64,000 nt of DNA, from assembly GCF_043555885.1 (NCBI RefSeq), contig NZ_JBIGHX010000003.1, positions 496,001-560,000 of the forward strand. Reading direction: 5' to 3'. Origin of the DNA: Pelomonas lactea. Lineage in GTDB: Bacteria; Pseudomonadota; Gammaproteobacteria; Burkholderiales; Burkholderiaceae_C. The notes below the pieces were generated by a model that saw only the letters and a program-made list of their open reading frames with translations, searched no databases and was not told where the DNA came from. Positions within the stretch are counted from its first letter, which is position 1; every line of letters begins with the position of its first letter. This document shows, piece after piece, positions 8,792-17,209 of the stretch. The position numbers and the translations under genes were made by a program.

Positions 8792-9844
8792 TCACTGCAC
8801 GGCCTGACCCTGGAAGGTCTCGTTGGTGTAGATGCCGGGGCCCTTCTTCAGCGAGTCCTGGTAGTAGAAGTTGGGCTTGGGCACCCGCTTGTTCCACGGG
8901 TAGAAGGCGTCGTCGCTCTTGACCTCGGTGTATTCGATGACCGTCATCAGGCCGCCGTGCGGGCGGTCGCCGTTCATGGTGTGGCTGTCGACGTGGTCAT
9001 GCACCATCCAGCGGCCGGGGTTGTCCGCCTCGAAGATCAGGTCGTAGCGCTCGCCCGGCCCCACCAGCACGGTGTCGCCGGTGATGGGCTGCGGCAGCGG
9101 GAAGCCGTCCTTGAATGCGATCTTGAACGCGTGGCCGTGGATGTGGATGGAGTGCACCAGGTCGCCGGCGCCGATCAGGCGGATGCGCACGACATCGCCC
9201 TTGGTGATGCGCAGCGGCTCGGTGTCCGGGTAGGCGCGGCCGTTGATGGTGAAGTAGTCGAACTTGTCGCCGGGCAGGCCACCGAAGCCTGGCTTGTTGG
9301 CCCACTTCGAGTCCCAGTCGGACAGCATCAGGATGAAGTCCTTGGTGACCCGCTTCTCCAGCGCCGTTGGCGCCTTGGGCTTGACGATGAAGGGGCCCCA
9401 CATGCCGCGCAGCGCGACGTGCTCGTTGACGTTGACATGGCAGTGGTACCACATCGTTCCCGACGGCTCGGCCTTGAACTTGTAGGTGAAGCTGTCGCCG
9501 GGCTTGATGCCCTCCTGCGTCACGTCGGGCACGCCGTCCATCTTCCACGTGCCGCGCTGCAGCATGCCGTGCCAGTGGATGGTGTGGGGCAGGGCGGTCA
9601 TGTTGTTGACCTTGACCTCCATGTCGTCGCCCTCGTCGACATGGAAGAGCGGACCCGGCACCTGGCCGGCGAACGCGAAGGTGTGGAACTGCTGCTTCTC
9701 GACCAGGGTGATGCGCGTGTCCTCGATGTTCATTTCGAACTCGCGCTTGGCGGCCCAGGCTTGACCTGAGATCAGCGTTGCCAGCAGTGCAGCTGCGGCG
9801 ATGGACTTGCGCCCCGGGCGGCCTGCGGTTTGGCCTGGATTCAT
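8792..9844 (-). CDS. Two-domain multicopper oxidase (NcgA-like)
   Basis: 350-residue secreted copper oxidase with a signal peptide ending near AWA-AKR. Domain 1 has HTIHWHG (residues 87-93) and WYHCHVNVNEH with Cys135, His142 and Met148, so it holds the type 1 copper and part of the trinuclear site. Domain 2 has HSIHIHGHAF (231-240) and VHDHVDSH (281-288) with no cysteine, hence no type 1 copper. That arrangement is the type C two-domain class, which is known from Nitrosomonas. The substrate is unknown. Linkage to nirK suggests tolerance of nitrite or NO, or copper oxidation. GGAGG 4 bases before the ATG fixes the start, and a probable NsrR site lies 29 bases upstream. Confidence 0.88.
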   Translation of the reverse strand: MNPGQTAGRPGRKSIAAAALLATLISGQAWAAKREFEMNIEDTRITLVEKQQFHTFAFAGQVPGPLFHVDEGDDMEVKVNNMTALPHTIHWHGMLQRGTWKMDGVPDVTQEGIKPGDSFTYKFKAEPSGTMWYHCHVNVNEHVALRGMWGPFIVKPKAPTALEKRVTKDFILMLSDWDSKWANKPGFGGLPGDKFDYFTINGRAYPDTEPLRITKGDVVRIRLIGAGDLVHSIHIHGHAFKIAFKDGFPLPQPITGDTVLVGPGERYDLIFEADNPGRWMVHDHVDSHTMNGDRPHGGLMTVIEYTEVKSDDAFYPWNKRVPKPNFYYQDSLKKGPGIYTNETFQGQAVQ

Positions 9845-9872
9845 GGGACCTCCGAACATTGGGTGAAGCCAA

Positions 9873-9895
9873 AAGATACATTTATCATGCAATTT
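9873..9895. promoter_or_regulatory. Probable NsrR operator upstream of the multicopper oxidase-nirK operon
   Basis: An 11-1-11 palindrome whose first arm is AAGATACATTT, close to the known NsrR half-site AAGATGYATTT. The second arm (TCATGCAATTT) matches the inverted half-site at 7 of 11 positions. It lies 29 bases before the ATG of the multicopper oxidase, where a repressor would block the promoter. The nsrR gene is 3.5 kb away. This is a motif match by eye only. Confidence 0.55.
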
Positions 9896-9985
9896 AAACA
9901 AGCAAAGCCCGTGCATGTTTAAGGGGGATTTCGCAGATGTCTCAAGGCTTGAGTGGTTGTTGAACATGCTTGGCTCGCACATGTT

Positions 9986-10008
9986 AAAGTGAATTTGTTA
10001 TGCATCTT
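9986..10008. promoter_or_regulatory. Probable NsrR operator of the DUF2946-TonB receptor operon
   Basis: A second 11-1-11 element in the divergent gap. The right arm TTATGCATCTT matches the inverted NsrR half-site at 9 of 11 positions and the left arm AAAGTGAATTT at 8 of 11. It covers the first ATG of the DUF2946 gene (10000), so either repression overlaps translation initiation or the real start is further in. A separate 13-bp perfect palindrome (CTCAAG-G-CTTGAG, 9941-9953) lies between the two operators and may bind another regulator. Confidence 0.55.
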
Positions 10009-10350
10009 TACGTTGGCAAGCAAAGCAAGATCACCGGGCTGCGCCGCAGCTTGGTCCTGCTGCTGCTCGTGCTTGTCTGCGTTGCGCCAAGCGTTTCGCG
10101 CTGCCTGAGGACCGAAGCTGGGCGTTGGTTGGCGTCGGCGGCCGCCCCGCATTGCCACGTGAAGGGTCTGCCGGGGCTTGACTACTGCGCGTTCTGCGTG
10201 ATCCCGGGGCTGGGAAGTGCGCCCCCTGCGGCTCAAGTCGGCGTCGACATGGGAGCCGCCCTGCGCCACGCCGAGCTTGCGACCCTGCCTTCCGAAGGGA
10301 TCGTCCCGCCGCCCCGGCGGGCGCTGTCCCGCGGCCCTCCTCGGGCCTAA
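10000..10350 (+). CDS. DUF2946-like small secreted or membrane protein
   Basis: 116 residues: a basic start, one hydrophobic segment (SLVLLLLVLVCVAPSVS, about residues 17-33), then a Cys/His pair region with HCHVKGLPGLDYCAFC (about residues 50-65). That pattern resembles DUF2946 proteins, which usually stand before copper-related TonB receptors. The Cys and His residues could bind copper, but no function is established. The ATG at 10000 lies inside a probable NsrR operator and lacks a clear Shine-Dalgarno, so a later non-ATG start is possible. The next gene is a TonB receptor 81 bases downstream. Confidence 0.6.
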   Translation: MHLYVGKQSKITGLRRSLVLLLLVLVCVAPSVSRCLRTEAGRWLASAAAPHCHVKGLPGLDYCAFCVIPGLGSAPPAAQVGVDMGAALRHAELATLPSEGIVPPPRRALSRGPPRA

Positions 10351-10431
10351 AACCTCTTCCGATACCGCCCGCCGTGGTGCATCACGACTGCGCCAGGGGT
10401 GGTCGCGTCCCAACGAAATTCAGGCTCTCCA

Positions 10432-12795
10432 ATGAAAAGCAAACTCCGTCGAGGCGCTCCCCGCCTCCATCCGCTCGCCGGCCAGCTGTCGGTGGTGCTG
10501 GCAGCCCTCTACGCCGGCAGCGCATTCGCCTGCGATGAATGTGCCGATGAGCATGCACCGGTGCAGAAACTCGCGCTGGTGCGCGTGCAGGGCGCGGCGC
10601 CCAGTTCCCTCCCCACCAATATCCCGACCACGCGTGAGACCGTCACGCGTGAGGACATCGAGCGCTGCATCAACGCGACCGATGCCGAGGATGCGCTCAA
10701 ATACCTGCCCAGCCTGCTGGTGCGCAAGCGCTACATCGGCGACTACAACCACGCCATCCTCTCCAGCCGGGCCTCGGGCACTGGCAACAGCGCGCGCTCG
10801 GCCGTCTACGCCGACGGCATCCTGCTGTCCAACTACCTCGGCAACGGCGTCGGTGGCCTGAGCTTTCCGCCGCGCTGGGGGCTGGTAACGCCCGAGGAGA
10901 TCGAGCGCGTCGATGTCATGTACGGGCCGTTCTCTGCGGCCTATCCGGGCAACTCTGCCGGCGCCGTCGTCGACTATGTGACCCGCATGCCGACGAAGTT
11001 CGAGGCTCACGCCAAGCTGGGCTATGTCACCCAACCCTTCGAGCTGTACGGCAGTAAGGCGACCTACCGCGCCTGGCAGGCCAGCGCCTCCATCGGCGAC
11101 CGTGCGGGCGACTTCAGCTGGTGGCTCAACCTCAACCACACCGACAGCGACGGCCAGCCGCTGACCTTTGCCAACCGCCTGGCCAGCACAGGCATTGCGG
11201 CAACCAACGGCACGCCCGTGACCGGTGCCCTGCTCGTGCCCAACAGCAACGGCCAGCCCTGGTACATGCTGGGCTCGGCAACGACCTACAGCACGCGCCA
11301 GGACCACTTCAAGCTCAAGCTGGCTTATGACATCAGCCCGACGCTGCGGGCTAGCTATGTGCTGGGCAGCTGGCGCAACGACGCCGACGGTAACTCCGAG
11401 AGCTGGCTGCGCGACGCTGCTGGCAAGCCCGTCTACAGCGGCCCCATCGTCATCGACGGCAAGCAGTTCGCCCCGCTGACGGGCGGCGACTTCGCGCTTA
11501 CGCGGGAGCGCTTGATGCACGTCATGCACGGCGTCTCGGTAAAGAGCCGCAGCGGCGGTGAATGGGACTGGGAGCTGGCAGCCAGCCTCTACGACTACCA
11601 GCGCGATGAGAAGCGCCAAAACGCCGCAGGCAACCCTCAGCCTGGCGCGTGGACAGGTGGCGCCGGCACGCTGGCCGATGGTGGCGGCACGGGCTGGCAC
11701 ACGCTGGCCCTGAAGGGCATCTGGCGGCCCGCCGGCACGGGCCATGTCGTCGACCTGGGCCTGCAGCAGGACAGCTACCAGCTGCGCTACCAGACGTCCA
11801 ACATCGGCGGCAACTATCTTGCCGATGCGCCCGGCACGCTGGCTTCGGCGGTGCGCGGTGACACACGGCTGCAGGCGGCCTATGCGCAGGACGCCTGGTT
11901 GCTGGCTGAAGACTGGAAGGCCGTGCTGGGGCTGCGCGCCGAATCCTGGCAGGCCCGCAATGGCCGCACGGACTTCTCGGCCACGGCCAGCCAGGGCTAC
12001 GCCGCGCGCCGCGAGAACTTCGTTTCGCCCAAGGCCGCCCTGGCCTGGCAGGCCACGGTGGACACGGTGCTCAAGGCTTCGGTGGGTCGTGCGGTCCGAA
12101 TGCCGACGGTGGGCGAGCTCTATGGCGCCACGTCGACGACGAACTCGCAGTACATCAACGACCCCGACCTGAAGCCCGAGAAGTCCTGGACGGCGGAGTT
12201 CAGCGCCGAACAGGCCTGGGGCGCACTGCAGTCACGCCTGACGCTGTTTGCGGAGACGACGCGCGATTCGCTGTACTCGCAGACGAGCTTCGACGCCGCA
12301 GCCAACAAGAACATCAGCCGCGTGCAGAACATCGATCGGATCGCCACGACCGGGCTGGAGGCGACGCTGGCCGCGACGGACTGGCTGTTGAAGGGGCTGG
12401 ACCTGACGGCCAGCGCCACCTATGCGGACTCCAAGATCAAGGCCAATGCCGGCTTCGTCAACGTGCCGGGCGACACCCTCGGCCGTTGGCAGCCCAATAT
12501 CCCACGCTGGCGTGCCACGGCGCTGGCCGCCTACCGCTTCGACGATCACTGGAGTGCCAGCCTCGCGGCCCGCTACAGCGGCCGCCAGTACCGCACGCTG
12601 AACAACGCCGACGTGAATGGCCATGCCTATATGGGCGTGAGTCGCTACGCCACGGCCGACCTGCGTGTGTTGTGGAAGATCGACCGCCAGTGGAACGCCG
12701 CCTTCGGCATCGACAACCTGAACAACGACAAGTACTGGAACTTCCACCCCTATCCGCAGCGCAGCTATTCGGCCGAGCTGAAGTTCGATCTATGA
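10432..12795 (+). CDS. TonB-dependent outer-membrane receptor, probably for copper
   Basis: 787-residue receptor with a signal peptide (residues 1-33), a plug domain (VTREDIERCINATDAEDALKY, then VDVMYGPFSAAYPGNSAGAV) and a 22-strand-type barrel ending in the aromatic-rich SYSAELKFDL. The mature N-terminus is CDECADEH, a Cys/His cluster suited to metal binding. It sits between a DUF2946 gene and a YcnI-like gene, both linked with copper, inside an island of copper enzymes. Import of copper for NirK and the oxidases is therefore the likely role. I use the ATG at 10432; an upstream in-frame start at 10399 would spoil the signal peptide. It overlaps the next gene by 4 bases. Confidence 0.85.
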   Translation: MKSKLRRGAPRLHPLAGQLSVVLAALYAGSAFACDECADEHAPVQKLALVRVQGAAPSSLPTNIPTTRETVTREDIERCINATDAEDALKYLPSLLVRKRYIGDYNHAILSSRASGTGNSARSAVYADGILLSNYLGNGVGGLSFPPRWGLVTPEEIERVDVMYGPFSAAYPGNSAGAVVDYVTRMPTKFEAHAKLGYVTQPFELYGSKATYRAWQASASIGDRAGDFSWWLNLNHTDSDGQPLTFANRLASTGIAATNGTPVTGALLVPNSNGQPWYMLGSATTYSTRQDHFKLKLAYDISPTLRASYVLGSWRNDADGNSESWLRDAAGKPVYSGPIVIDGKQFAPLTGGDFALTRERLMHVMHGVSVKSRSGGEWDWELAASLYDYQRDEKRQNAAGNPQPGAWTGGAGTLADGGGTGWHTLALKGIWRPAGTGHVVDLGLQQDSYQLRYQTSNIGGNYLADAPGTLASAVRGDTRLQAAYAQDAWLLAEDWKAVLGLRAESWQARNGRTDFSATASQGYAARRENFVSPKAALAWQATVDTVLKASVGRAVRMPTVGELYGATSTTNSQYINDPDLKPEKSWTAEFSAEQAWGALQSRLTLFAETTRDSLYSQTSFDAAANKNISRVQNIDRIATTGLEATLAATDWLLKGLDLTASATYADSKIKANAGFVNVPGDTLGRWQPNIPRWRATALAAYRFDDHWSASLAARYSGRQYRTLNNADVNGHAYMGVSRYATADLRVLWKIDRQWNAAFGIDNLNNDKYWNFHPYPQRSYSAELKFDL

Positions 12796-13322
12796 GAACC
12801 ACCCTCACCACCATGCTGCTCGCGCTGGCGGGTAGCGCCCAGGCCCACATTACGCTGGAGCAGCCCGAGGCCATGGCCGGGAGCAGCTACCGCGCTGTCT
12901 TCAAGGTGGGCCACGGTTGCAACGGCGCGGCGACGAAGGAGATCATCGTCACGCTGCCTGAGGGCCTGCGCGGCGCCAAGCCCAGCCCCAAGCCCGGCTG
13001 GACGCTGACCACCAAGCGCCGCATGCTCAAGTCGCCCTACGACAGCCACGGCCAGCCCATCATCGATGAGCTGGCCGAGGTGCGCTGGCTAGCCAACGGC
13101 GAGGCCAATCAGCTGCAGGACGCCTGGTACGACGAGTTCGTGTTGCGTACTTCGCTGCCAGTGGAGGCGGGTGAACTCGCCTTTGCGGTGCGGCAGGTCT
13201 GCACCGAGGGGGAGTGGAACTGGGCCGAGCGACCGACCGCAGACAACCCGCGCCCGCGTGCGCCGGCGGTGAGACTGATCGTCAGGCCTGCTGTTGCAGC
13301 GCCTGCCGGCCATACGCACTGA
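12792..13322 (+). CDS. YcnI/DUF1775-family periplasmic copper-binding protein
   Basis: 176 residues. After a short signal peptide (MRTTLTTMLLALAGSAQA) the mature protein begins with histidine (HITLEQPEAMAG), as in YcnI proteins that bind Cu(II) through the N-terminal His. The family core is visible: YRAVFKVGHGCNGAAT, then VTLPEGLRGAKPSPKPGW. The C-terminus ends in GHTH. The start overlaps the TonB receptor stop by 4 bases, indicating coupling. It probably receives copper from the receptor in the periplasm. It converges on nsrR, leaving 23 bases between the genes. Confidence 0.82.
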   Translation: MRTTLTTMLLALAGSAQAHITLEQPEAMAGSSYRAVFKVGHGCNGAATKEIIVTLPEGLRGAKPSPKPGWTLTTKRRMLKSPYDSHGQPIIDELAEVRWLANGEANQLQDAWYDEFVLRTSLPVEAGELAFAVRQVCTEGEWNWAERPTADNPRPRAPAVRLIVRPAVAAPAGHTH

Positions 13323-13345
13323 GATCCAGGCGGGGCGGGTCCTCG

Positions 13346-13852
13346 TCAGCGCTTGCCCGCTGGCGTTGTGGCCCGCGCCGACTTCCTGGGCATCATGACG
13401 ACGGGCTGCGTTGTCATGCCCAGCAGCGAGGCCGCGACCGTTGGCGCCGCGATGGATTCTGCGAGCGTCATGGAGTCCAGCTCGGCCATGAAGGCGTCCA
13501 TCGCGCGCGCCAACCGGCGCCGCAGATTGCAACTGGGCTGGATGGCGCACTGGGCAGGGGTCTCGGGGTCATGACAGGCCACGATGGCGAAGTCCTTCTC
13601 GGCCATGCGGACGATGGCGCCGATCGAGATCTCCGTCGGGTCTTTCGCGAGGCGCAGGCCGCCCGAGCGACCCCGCACCGTCATCACGAAGCCGGTCTGC
13701 CCCAGCTCGTTGACGATTTTCGTCAGATGGTTGCGGGAGATGTCGTAGGCCCTGGCGATCTCGTCAATGGTCGCCAAGCCGCCTTCACGGTAGCGGACGG
13801 CCAGGTACATCATCACGCGCAAGGTGTAGTCGGTGTAGACCGTCAGGCGCAT
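13346..13852 (-). CDS. nsrR: NO-sensing Rrf2-family repressor NsrR
   Basis: 168-residue transcriptional repressor that loses DNA binding when NO attacks its iron-sulfur cluster. The N-terminus MRLTVYTDYTLRVMMYLA is the signature of NsrR and its close Rrf2 relatives. A winged helix follows (ISRNHLTKIVNELGQ). The cluster ligands are Cys93, Cys102 and Cys108, spaced C-x8-C-x5-C, slightly longer than in best-studied NsrR proteins. The C-terminal tail after residue 130 is longer than usual and basic. A good NsrR half-site (AAGATGCATTC on the minus strand, 13867-13877) lies just before its ATG, suggesting autoregulation. It is flanked by likely target operons on both sides. Confidence 0.88.
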   Translation of the reverse strand: MRLTVYTDYTLRVMMYLAVRYREGGLATIDEIARAYDISRNHLTKIVNELGQTGFVMTVRGRSGGLRLAKDPTEISIGAIVRMAEKDFAIVACHDPETPAQCAIQPSCNLRRRLARAMDAFMAELDSMTLAESIAAPTVAASLLGMTTQPVVMMPRKSARATTPAGKR

Positions 13853-13931
13853 CGAACAATCTCCATGAATGCATCTTTATTCTAGCTTGCGGAACGAAAA
13901 TCTGCTTGCTGACTTGCCTGTTGTCGTCTTA

Positions 13932-13954
13932 AACTGGCATAAGCAATACATCTT
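13932..13954. promoter_or_regulatory. Probable NsrR operator of the nnrS operon
   Basis: An 11-1-11 element with right arm CAATACATCTT (9 of 11 to the inverted half-site) and a weaker left arm (6 of 11). It ends 12 bases before the ATG of nnrS, in the gap divergent from nsrR. Together with the half-site at 13867-13877 it would let NsrR control both directions. Confidence 0.45.
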
Positions 13955-13965
13955 TGAAGCAAGCC

Positions 13966-15171
13966 ATGAAGCCGATGCATCCCCAGCTGCCGCTGCTGAA
14001 TCAGGGGCCGGCGCTCGCGCCGCGCGGCTGGCCGCCATTGAGGCTGGCCTTCCGACCGTTCTACCTGTTGGCTGCCCTCGCCGGGGCGACGCTGATGCCG
14101 CTGTGGTGGGCCGTGTTCACCGGCCGGCTCGCACCCGCCACGGGGTTGGCGCCGTCGCTCTGGCATGCGCACGAGATGCTGTTCGGCATGGTGGCCGCCG
14201 TGGTCGTGGGCTTTCTGTTCACTGCCGGCAAGACCTGGACAGGGCTGCCGACGCCGCGTGGCTCGCAACTGGCCTCGTTCGCGCTGCTGTGGCTGCTGGC
14301 CCGTGTGGCTGCACTTGCCGCGCCCTATCCCGTCTTCTTCGTTCTGGACGTGGTCCTCCTGCCGCTCGCGGCCGCGCTCTTCGGTGACCTGCTGGTGCGG
14401 TCCCGCAATCTGCGCAACGCCGGCGTGGCTGTCGTGTTGTCGGGCCTGGGTCTGGCCAACCTGGCTTTCCATCTGGGTGCGAGCGGAGCGCTGGACTGGT
14501 CGCCGCACCGCGCCCTGCAGGCGGCCCTCGCCTTGCTGGTGGTGCTGGAGACGGTGATCGGCGGGCGGGTCATCCCCTTCTTCACGCGCAATGTGACACC
14601 GGGTCTCGACAATGCCATCCCCGCCTGGCGCGAGCGCCTGCTGATGGCGGCCACGCTGTTGGGTCTTGCTGCCTGGCTGCTCGACGGGCCGGTCGGACTC
14701 ACGGCGGTCCTGCTGGGCGGTGCGGCAGCCTTGCACGCCTGGCGTCTGCTCAGCTGGGCGCCGCAGGTGACCCTGCGCAGGCCCATCCTGTGGTCGCTGC
14801 ACCTGGCCTATGCCTGGATACCCCTGGGGCTGCTGCTGCTGGCCCTCTCCCTGTGGCTGCAGTTGCCGGTGTCCCCGGCGCTGCATGCTTTTGCCGTAGG
14901 TGCCACGGCGGGGCTCCTCGTCGCCATGATGACCCGCACCGCGCGCGGCCACACGGGTCGCCCTTTGCAGGTCGGCAGGGCGGAAACGCTGGCCTATGCG
15001 CTGGTGGCTGCCTCAGCCTGCCTTCGGGTGGCGGTACCGCTGGTCTGGCCGGCGGCGACCGCTGGGGCGCTGGTCGCTGCCGGTGCCTGCTTCGCCACGG
15101 CGTTCGCGCTCTACCTGGCCGTGTATGCGAAGTGGCTGTTGGGCCCTAGAGCGGATGGGCAGGACGGTTGA
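13966..15171 (+). CDS. nnrS: NnrS family haem/copper membrane protein
   Basis: 401-residue polytopic protein with about 12 membrane segments. The NnrS signature is clear: RPFYLLAALAG near the start, WHAHEMLFGMVAAVVVGFL (about residue 65), GGRVIPFFTRN (about 200) and MTRTARGHTGRPL (about 325). NnrS proteins bind haem and copper and protect cells from NO stress in denitrifiers. The conserved His and Arg residues in these motifs are present. I chose the ATG at 13966; another ATG at 13975 is possible. It heads a run that continues with an unknown membrane protein and the cytochrome oxidase genes, and has a likely NsrR operator upstream. Confidence 0.9.
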   Translation: MKPMHPQLPLLNQGPALAPRGWPPLRLAFRPFYLLAALAGATLMPLWWAVFTGRLAPATGLAPSLWHAHEMLFGMVAAVVVGFLFTAGKTWTGLPTPRGSQLASFALLWLLARVAALAAPYPVFFVLDVVLLPLAAALFGDLLVRSRNLRNAGVAVVLSGLGLANLAFHLGASGALDWSPHRALQAALALLVVLETVIGGRVIPFFTRNVTPGLDNAIPAWRERLLMAATLLGLAAWLLDGPVGLTAVLLGGAAALHAWRLLSWAPQVTLRRPILWSLHLAYAWIPLGLLLLALSLWLQLPVSPALHAFAVGATAGLLVAMMTRTARGHTGRPLQVGRAETLAYALVAASACLRVAVPLVWPAATAGALVAAGACFATAFALYLAVYAKWLLGPRADGQDG

Positions 15172-15172
15172 C

Positions 15173-15628
15173 ATGAGGGCCACATCTTCTTTCTCATTCG
15201 CCGCAGTGCTGCCCTGGCTGTTGATCTGCATGTTGGCCGGCATTTCCTTCTTCGCTCAACCGGTGAAGTTCCTGACGCCTGGGTTGACCTCCGCGCAACT
15301 GGTGTCAGTCGGCTCCACGATCTTCCATGGGTCGCACGGGATGCAATGGGTCGCCTTTGCCGTGTTGGCAGTCGTCGTGGTGCCGACCAAGGCCGATGGG
15401 CGTGCGGCCTGGTGCTGCCTGCTGATGGCCTGCGGCTTCCTGGCCGTGCAGCAGCGGGTGCTCATGCCGGCACTGGACCTGCGGCTTGCGCTGCTGACTG
15501 AAGGTGCCGCCCCGGCTGCTTCGCCGCATCACGCGGTTTATGTGGTTCTCGAATTGTTCAAGCTGGCCGCACTCGTCGTGCTGGCGCGGCAGCGTTCTTC
15601 CATTCGGTCTCAAGGAGGGCTCGCATGA
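15173..15628 (+). CDS. Small four-helix membrane protein of unknown function
   Basis: 151 residues with four predicted membrane segments (VLPWLLICMLAGISFF, QWVAFAVLAVVVV, CCLLMACGFLAV and VVLELFKLAALVVLA). A region reading VSVGSTIFHGSHGMQW contains two histidines near the membrane. I do not recognise the family with certainty; a DUF4149-like protein is possible. It starts one base after the nnrS stop and overlaps the CcoN-like gene by 4 bases, so it is co-transcribed and probably helps assemble or modulate the oxidase. Confidence 0.75.
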   Translation: MRATSSFSFAAVLPWLLICMLAGISFFAQPVKFLTPGLTSAQLVSVGSTIFHGSHGMQWVAFAVLAVVVVPTKADGRAAWCCLLMACGFLAVQQRVLMPALDLRLALLTEGAAPAASPHHAVYVVLELFKLAALVVLARQRSSIRSQGGLA

Positions 15629-17199
15629 GCACTGTTGGCATCTTGTTGTCGGCCTTCGTCCTCTCGGTGGTTGCGTTGCTGGTCTTCATCTGGACGCAGC
15701 GCAGCGGCATGTTCGAACGCAGCGCCAAGGGGGCCGAGGTCATCTTCGCGCCGGGCGAGATCGGCAGCGTCGAGGACCCCGCTGCCGGCCGCGTCCCGCC
15801 GGCGGTCAACGACGAGCTGGTGCAGCGCGCGCGGGCCGACGCCTCGACGGCGCCACTCGTGTTCTTCTTCTTCACCTGCGCCTTCGCCTGGCTGCTGGTC
15901 GCCTCGGCGGCCGGCCTCACTGCCTCGATCAAGCTGCATGAGCCCGACTGGCTGGTGGCCCAGGCCTGGCTGACCTTCGGTCGCATCCGCACCATCCATT
16001 TGAACGCGGTGGCCTATGGCTGGGCGCCGATGGCGGGCCTGGGCATCGCCTTGTTCGTCATCCCGCGTCTGCTGAAGACGGAACTCGTGGGCGCCAGGTA
16101 CGCCTTCCTCGGCGCGGCGCTGTGGAACGCGGCGTTGATTGCCGGGCTGGGGGCCATTGCAGCCGGCTTCAGCGATGGGCTGGAGTGGTTGGAGATTCCC
16201 TGGCAGATCGACATCCTGTTTGTCATCGGCGGTGCGCTGGTGGGCGTGCCTCTCGTGCTGACGCTGCTCAACCGCCGGGTGGAGCACCTCTATGTGTCCG
16301 TCTGGTACATGGGCTGCGCGCTGTTCTGGTTTCCGGTGCTCTTCCTGGTGGGCAATATTCCGGACCTGCACCGCGGCGTGCAGCAGGCGGCGACGAATTG
16401 GTGGTTCGGCCACAACGTGCTCGGCCTGTTCTACACGCCGCTGGCGCTGGCCTCGGTCTACTACTTCCTGCCCAAGGTCGTCGGTCGGCCGGTGCAGAGC
16501 TACAACCTGTCGCTGCTGGGCTTCTGGGGGCTGGCCTTCTTCTACGGCCAGGTCGGCGGCCACCACCTGATCGGCGGGCCGGTGCCGGGTTGGCTCATCA
16601 CGCTGTCCATCGTGCAGAGCATGATGATGATCGTTCCGGTCGTCGCCTTCACGGTCAACCAGCATCAGACGCTGAAGGGCCGCCTCGATGCGCTGCGCAC
16701 GTCGCCGACGCTGCGCTTCATCGGCTTCGGCGGCCTGATGTACACAGCCAGCTCCGTCCAGGGCAGCTTCGAGGCCCTGCGCAGCGTGAACGTGGTGGCT
16801 CATTTCACGCACTTCACCGTGGCGCACGCCCACCTGGGCCTGTACGGCTTCGTGACCATGGTGTTCTTCGGCGCCATCTACTTCATCATGCCGCGCATCA
16901 GCGGTCGAGAGTGGCCGTCTCAAGGCCTCATCGCCGCGCACTTCTGGCTGGCGGCGATAGGCATCACGATCTATTTCGTGTCGCTGACCGTGGGCGGCTG
17001 GTTGCAGGGCCAGGCAATGCTGGACGAGAGCCGACCCTTCATGGACTCCGTGTCGCTGACGCTGCCCTACCTGAAGGCGCGCAGCATCGGCGGCGCGCTG
17101 ATGGGACTGGGCCATGTGGTCTTCGCCGTGCATTTCCTGATGCTGCTCGCCGGGTGGTCCGCGGGGCGCAGCGATCCCACATTGCTCAAGACGCTGTAA
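15625..17199 (+). CDS. CcoN-like haem-copper oxidase catalytic subunit with extra N-terminus
   Basis: 524-residue membrane protein of the cbb3 (C-type) haem-copper family. Ligands are present: His125 (RTIHLNAV) and His403 for low-spin haem, His263 (WWFGHNVLG), His313 and His314 (VGGHH) for CuB, and His401 for the active-site haem. Tyr307 sits six residues before the HH pair, the place of the cross-linked tyrosine. CcoN is normally about 475 residues. Here an extra N-terminal helix and linker (residues 5-60, WTQRSGMFERS) resembles CcoS. At the conserved CcoN glutamate (STFEG) this protein has Gln379 (SSVQG). Linkage to nsrR and nnrS suggests an NO-responsive oxidase or an NO reductase. Confidence 0.85.
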   Translation: MSTVGILLSAFVLSVVALLVFIWTQRSGMFERSAKGAEVIFAPGEIGSVEDPAAGRVPPAVNDELVQRARADASTAPLVFFFFTCAFAWLLVASAAGLTASIKLHEPDWLVAQAWLTFGRIRTIHLNAVAYGWAPMAGLGIALFVIPRLLKTELVGARYAFLGAALWNAALIAGLGAIAAGFSDGLEWLEIPWQIDILFVIGGALVGVPLVLTLLNRRVEHLYVSVWYMGCALFWFPVLFLVGNIPDLHRGVQQAATNWWFGHNVLGLFYTPLALASVYYFLPKVVGRPVQSYNLSLLGFWGLAFFYGQVGGHHLIGGPVPGWLITLSIVQSMMMIVPVVAFTVNQHQTLKGRLDALRTSPTLRFIGFGGLMYTASSVQGSFEALRSVNVVAHFTHFTVAHAHLGLYGFVTMVFFGAIYFIMPRISGREWPSQGLIAAHFWLAAIGITIYFVSLTVGGWLQGQAMLDESRPFMDSVSLTLPYLKARSIGGALMGLGHVVFAVHFLMLLAGWSAGRSDPTLLKTL

Positions 17200-17209
17200 G
17201 GGGACGGCG

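Noticed and set aside
15625..17199. Annotation of the catalytic subunit as ordinary NorB
   Set aside because: It has the CcoN pattern of WWFGHN, a tyrosine six residues before HH and a CcoO partner gene; NorB lacks that tyrosine and pairs with NorC.
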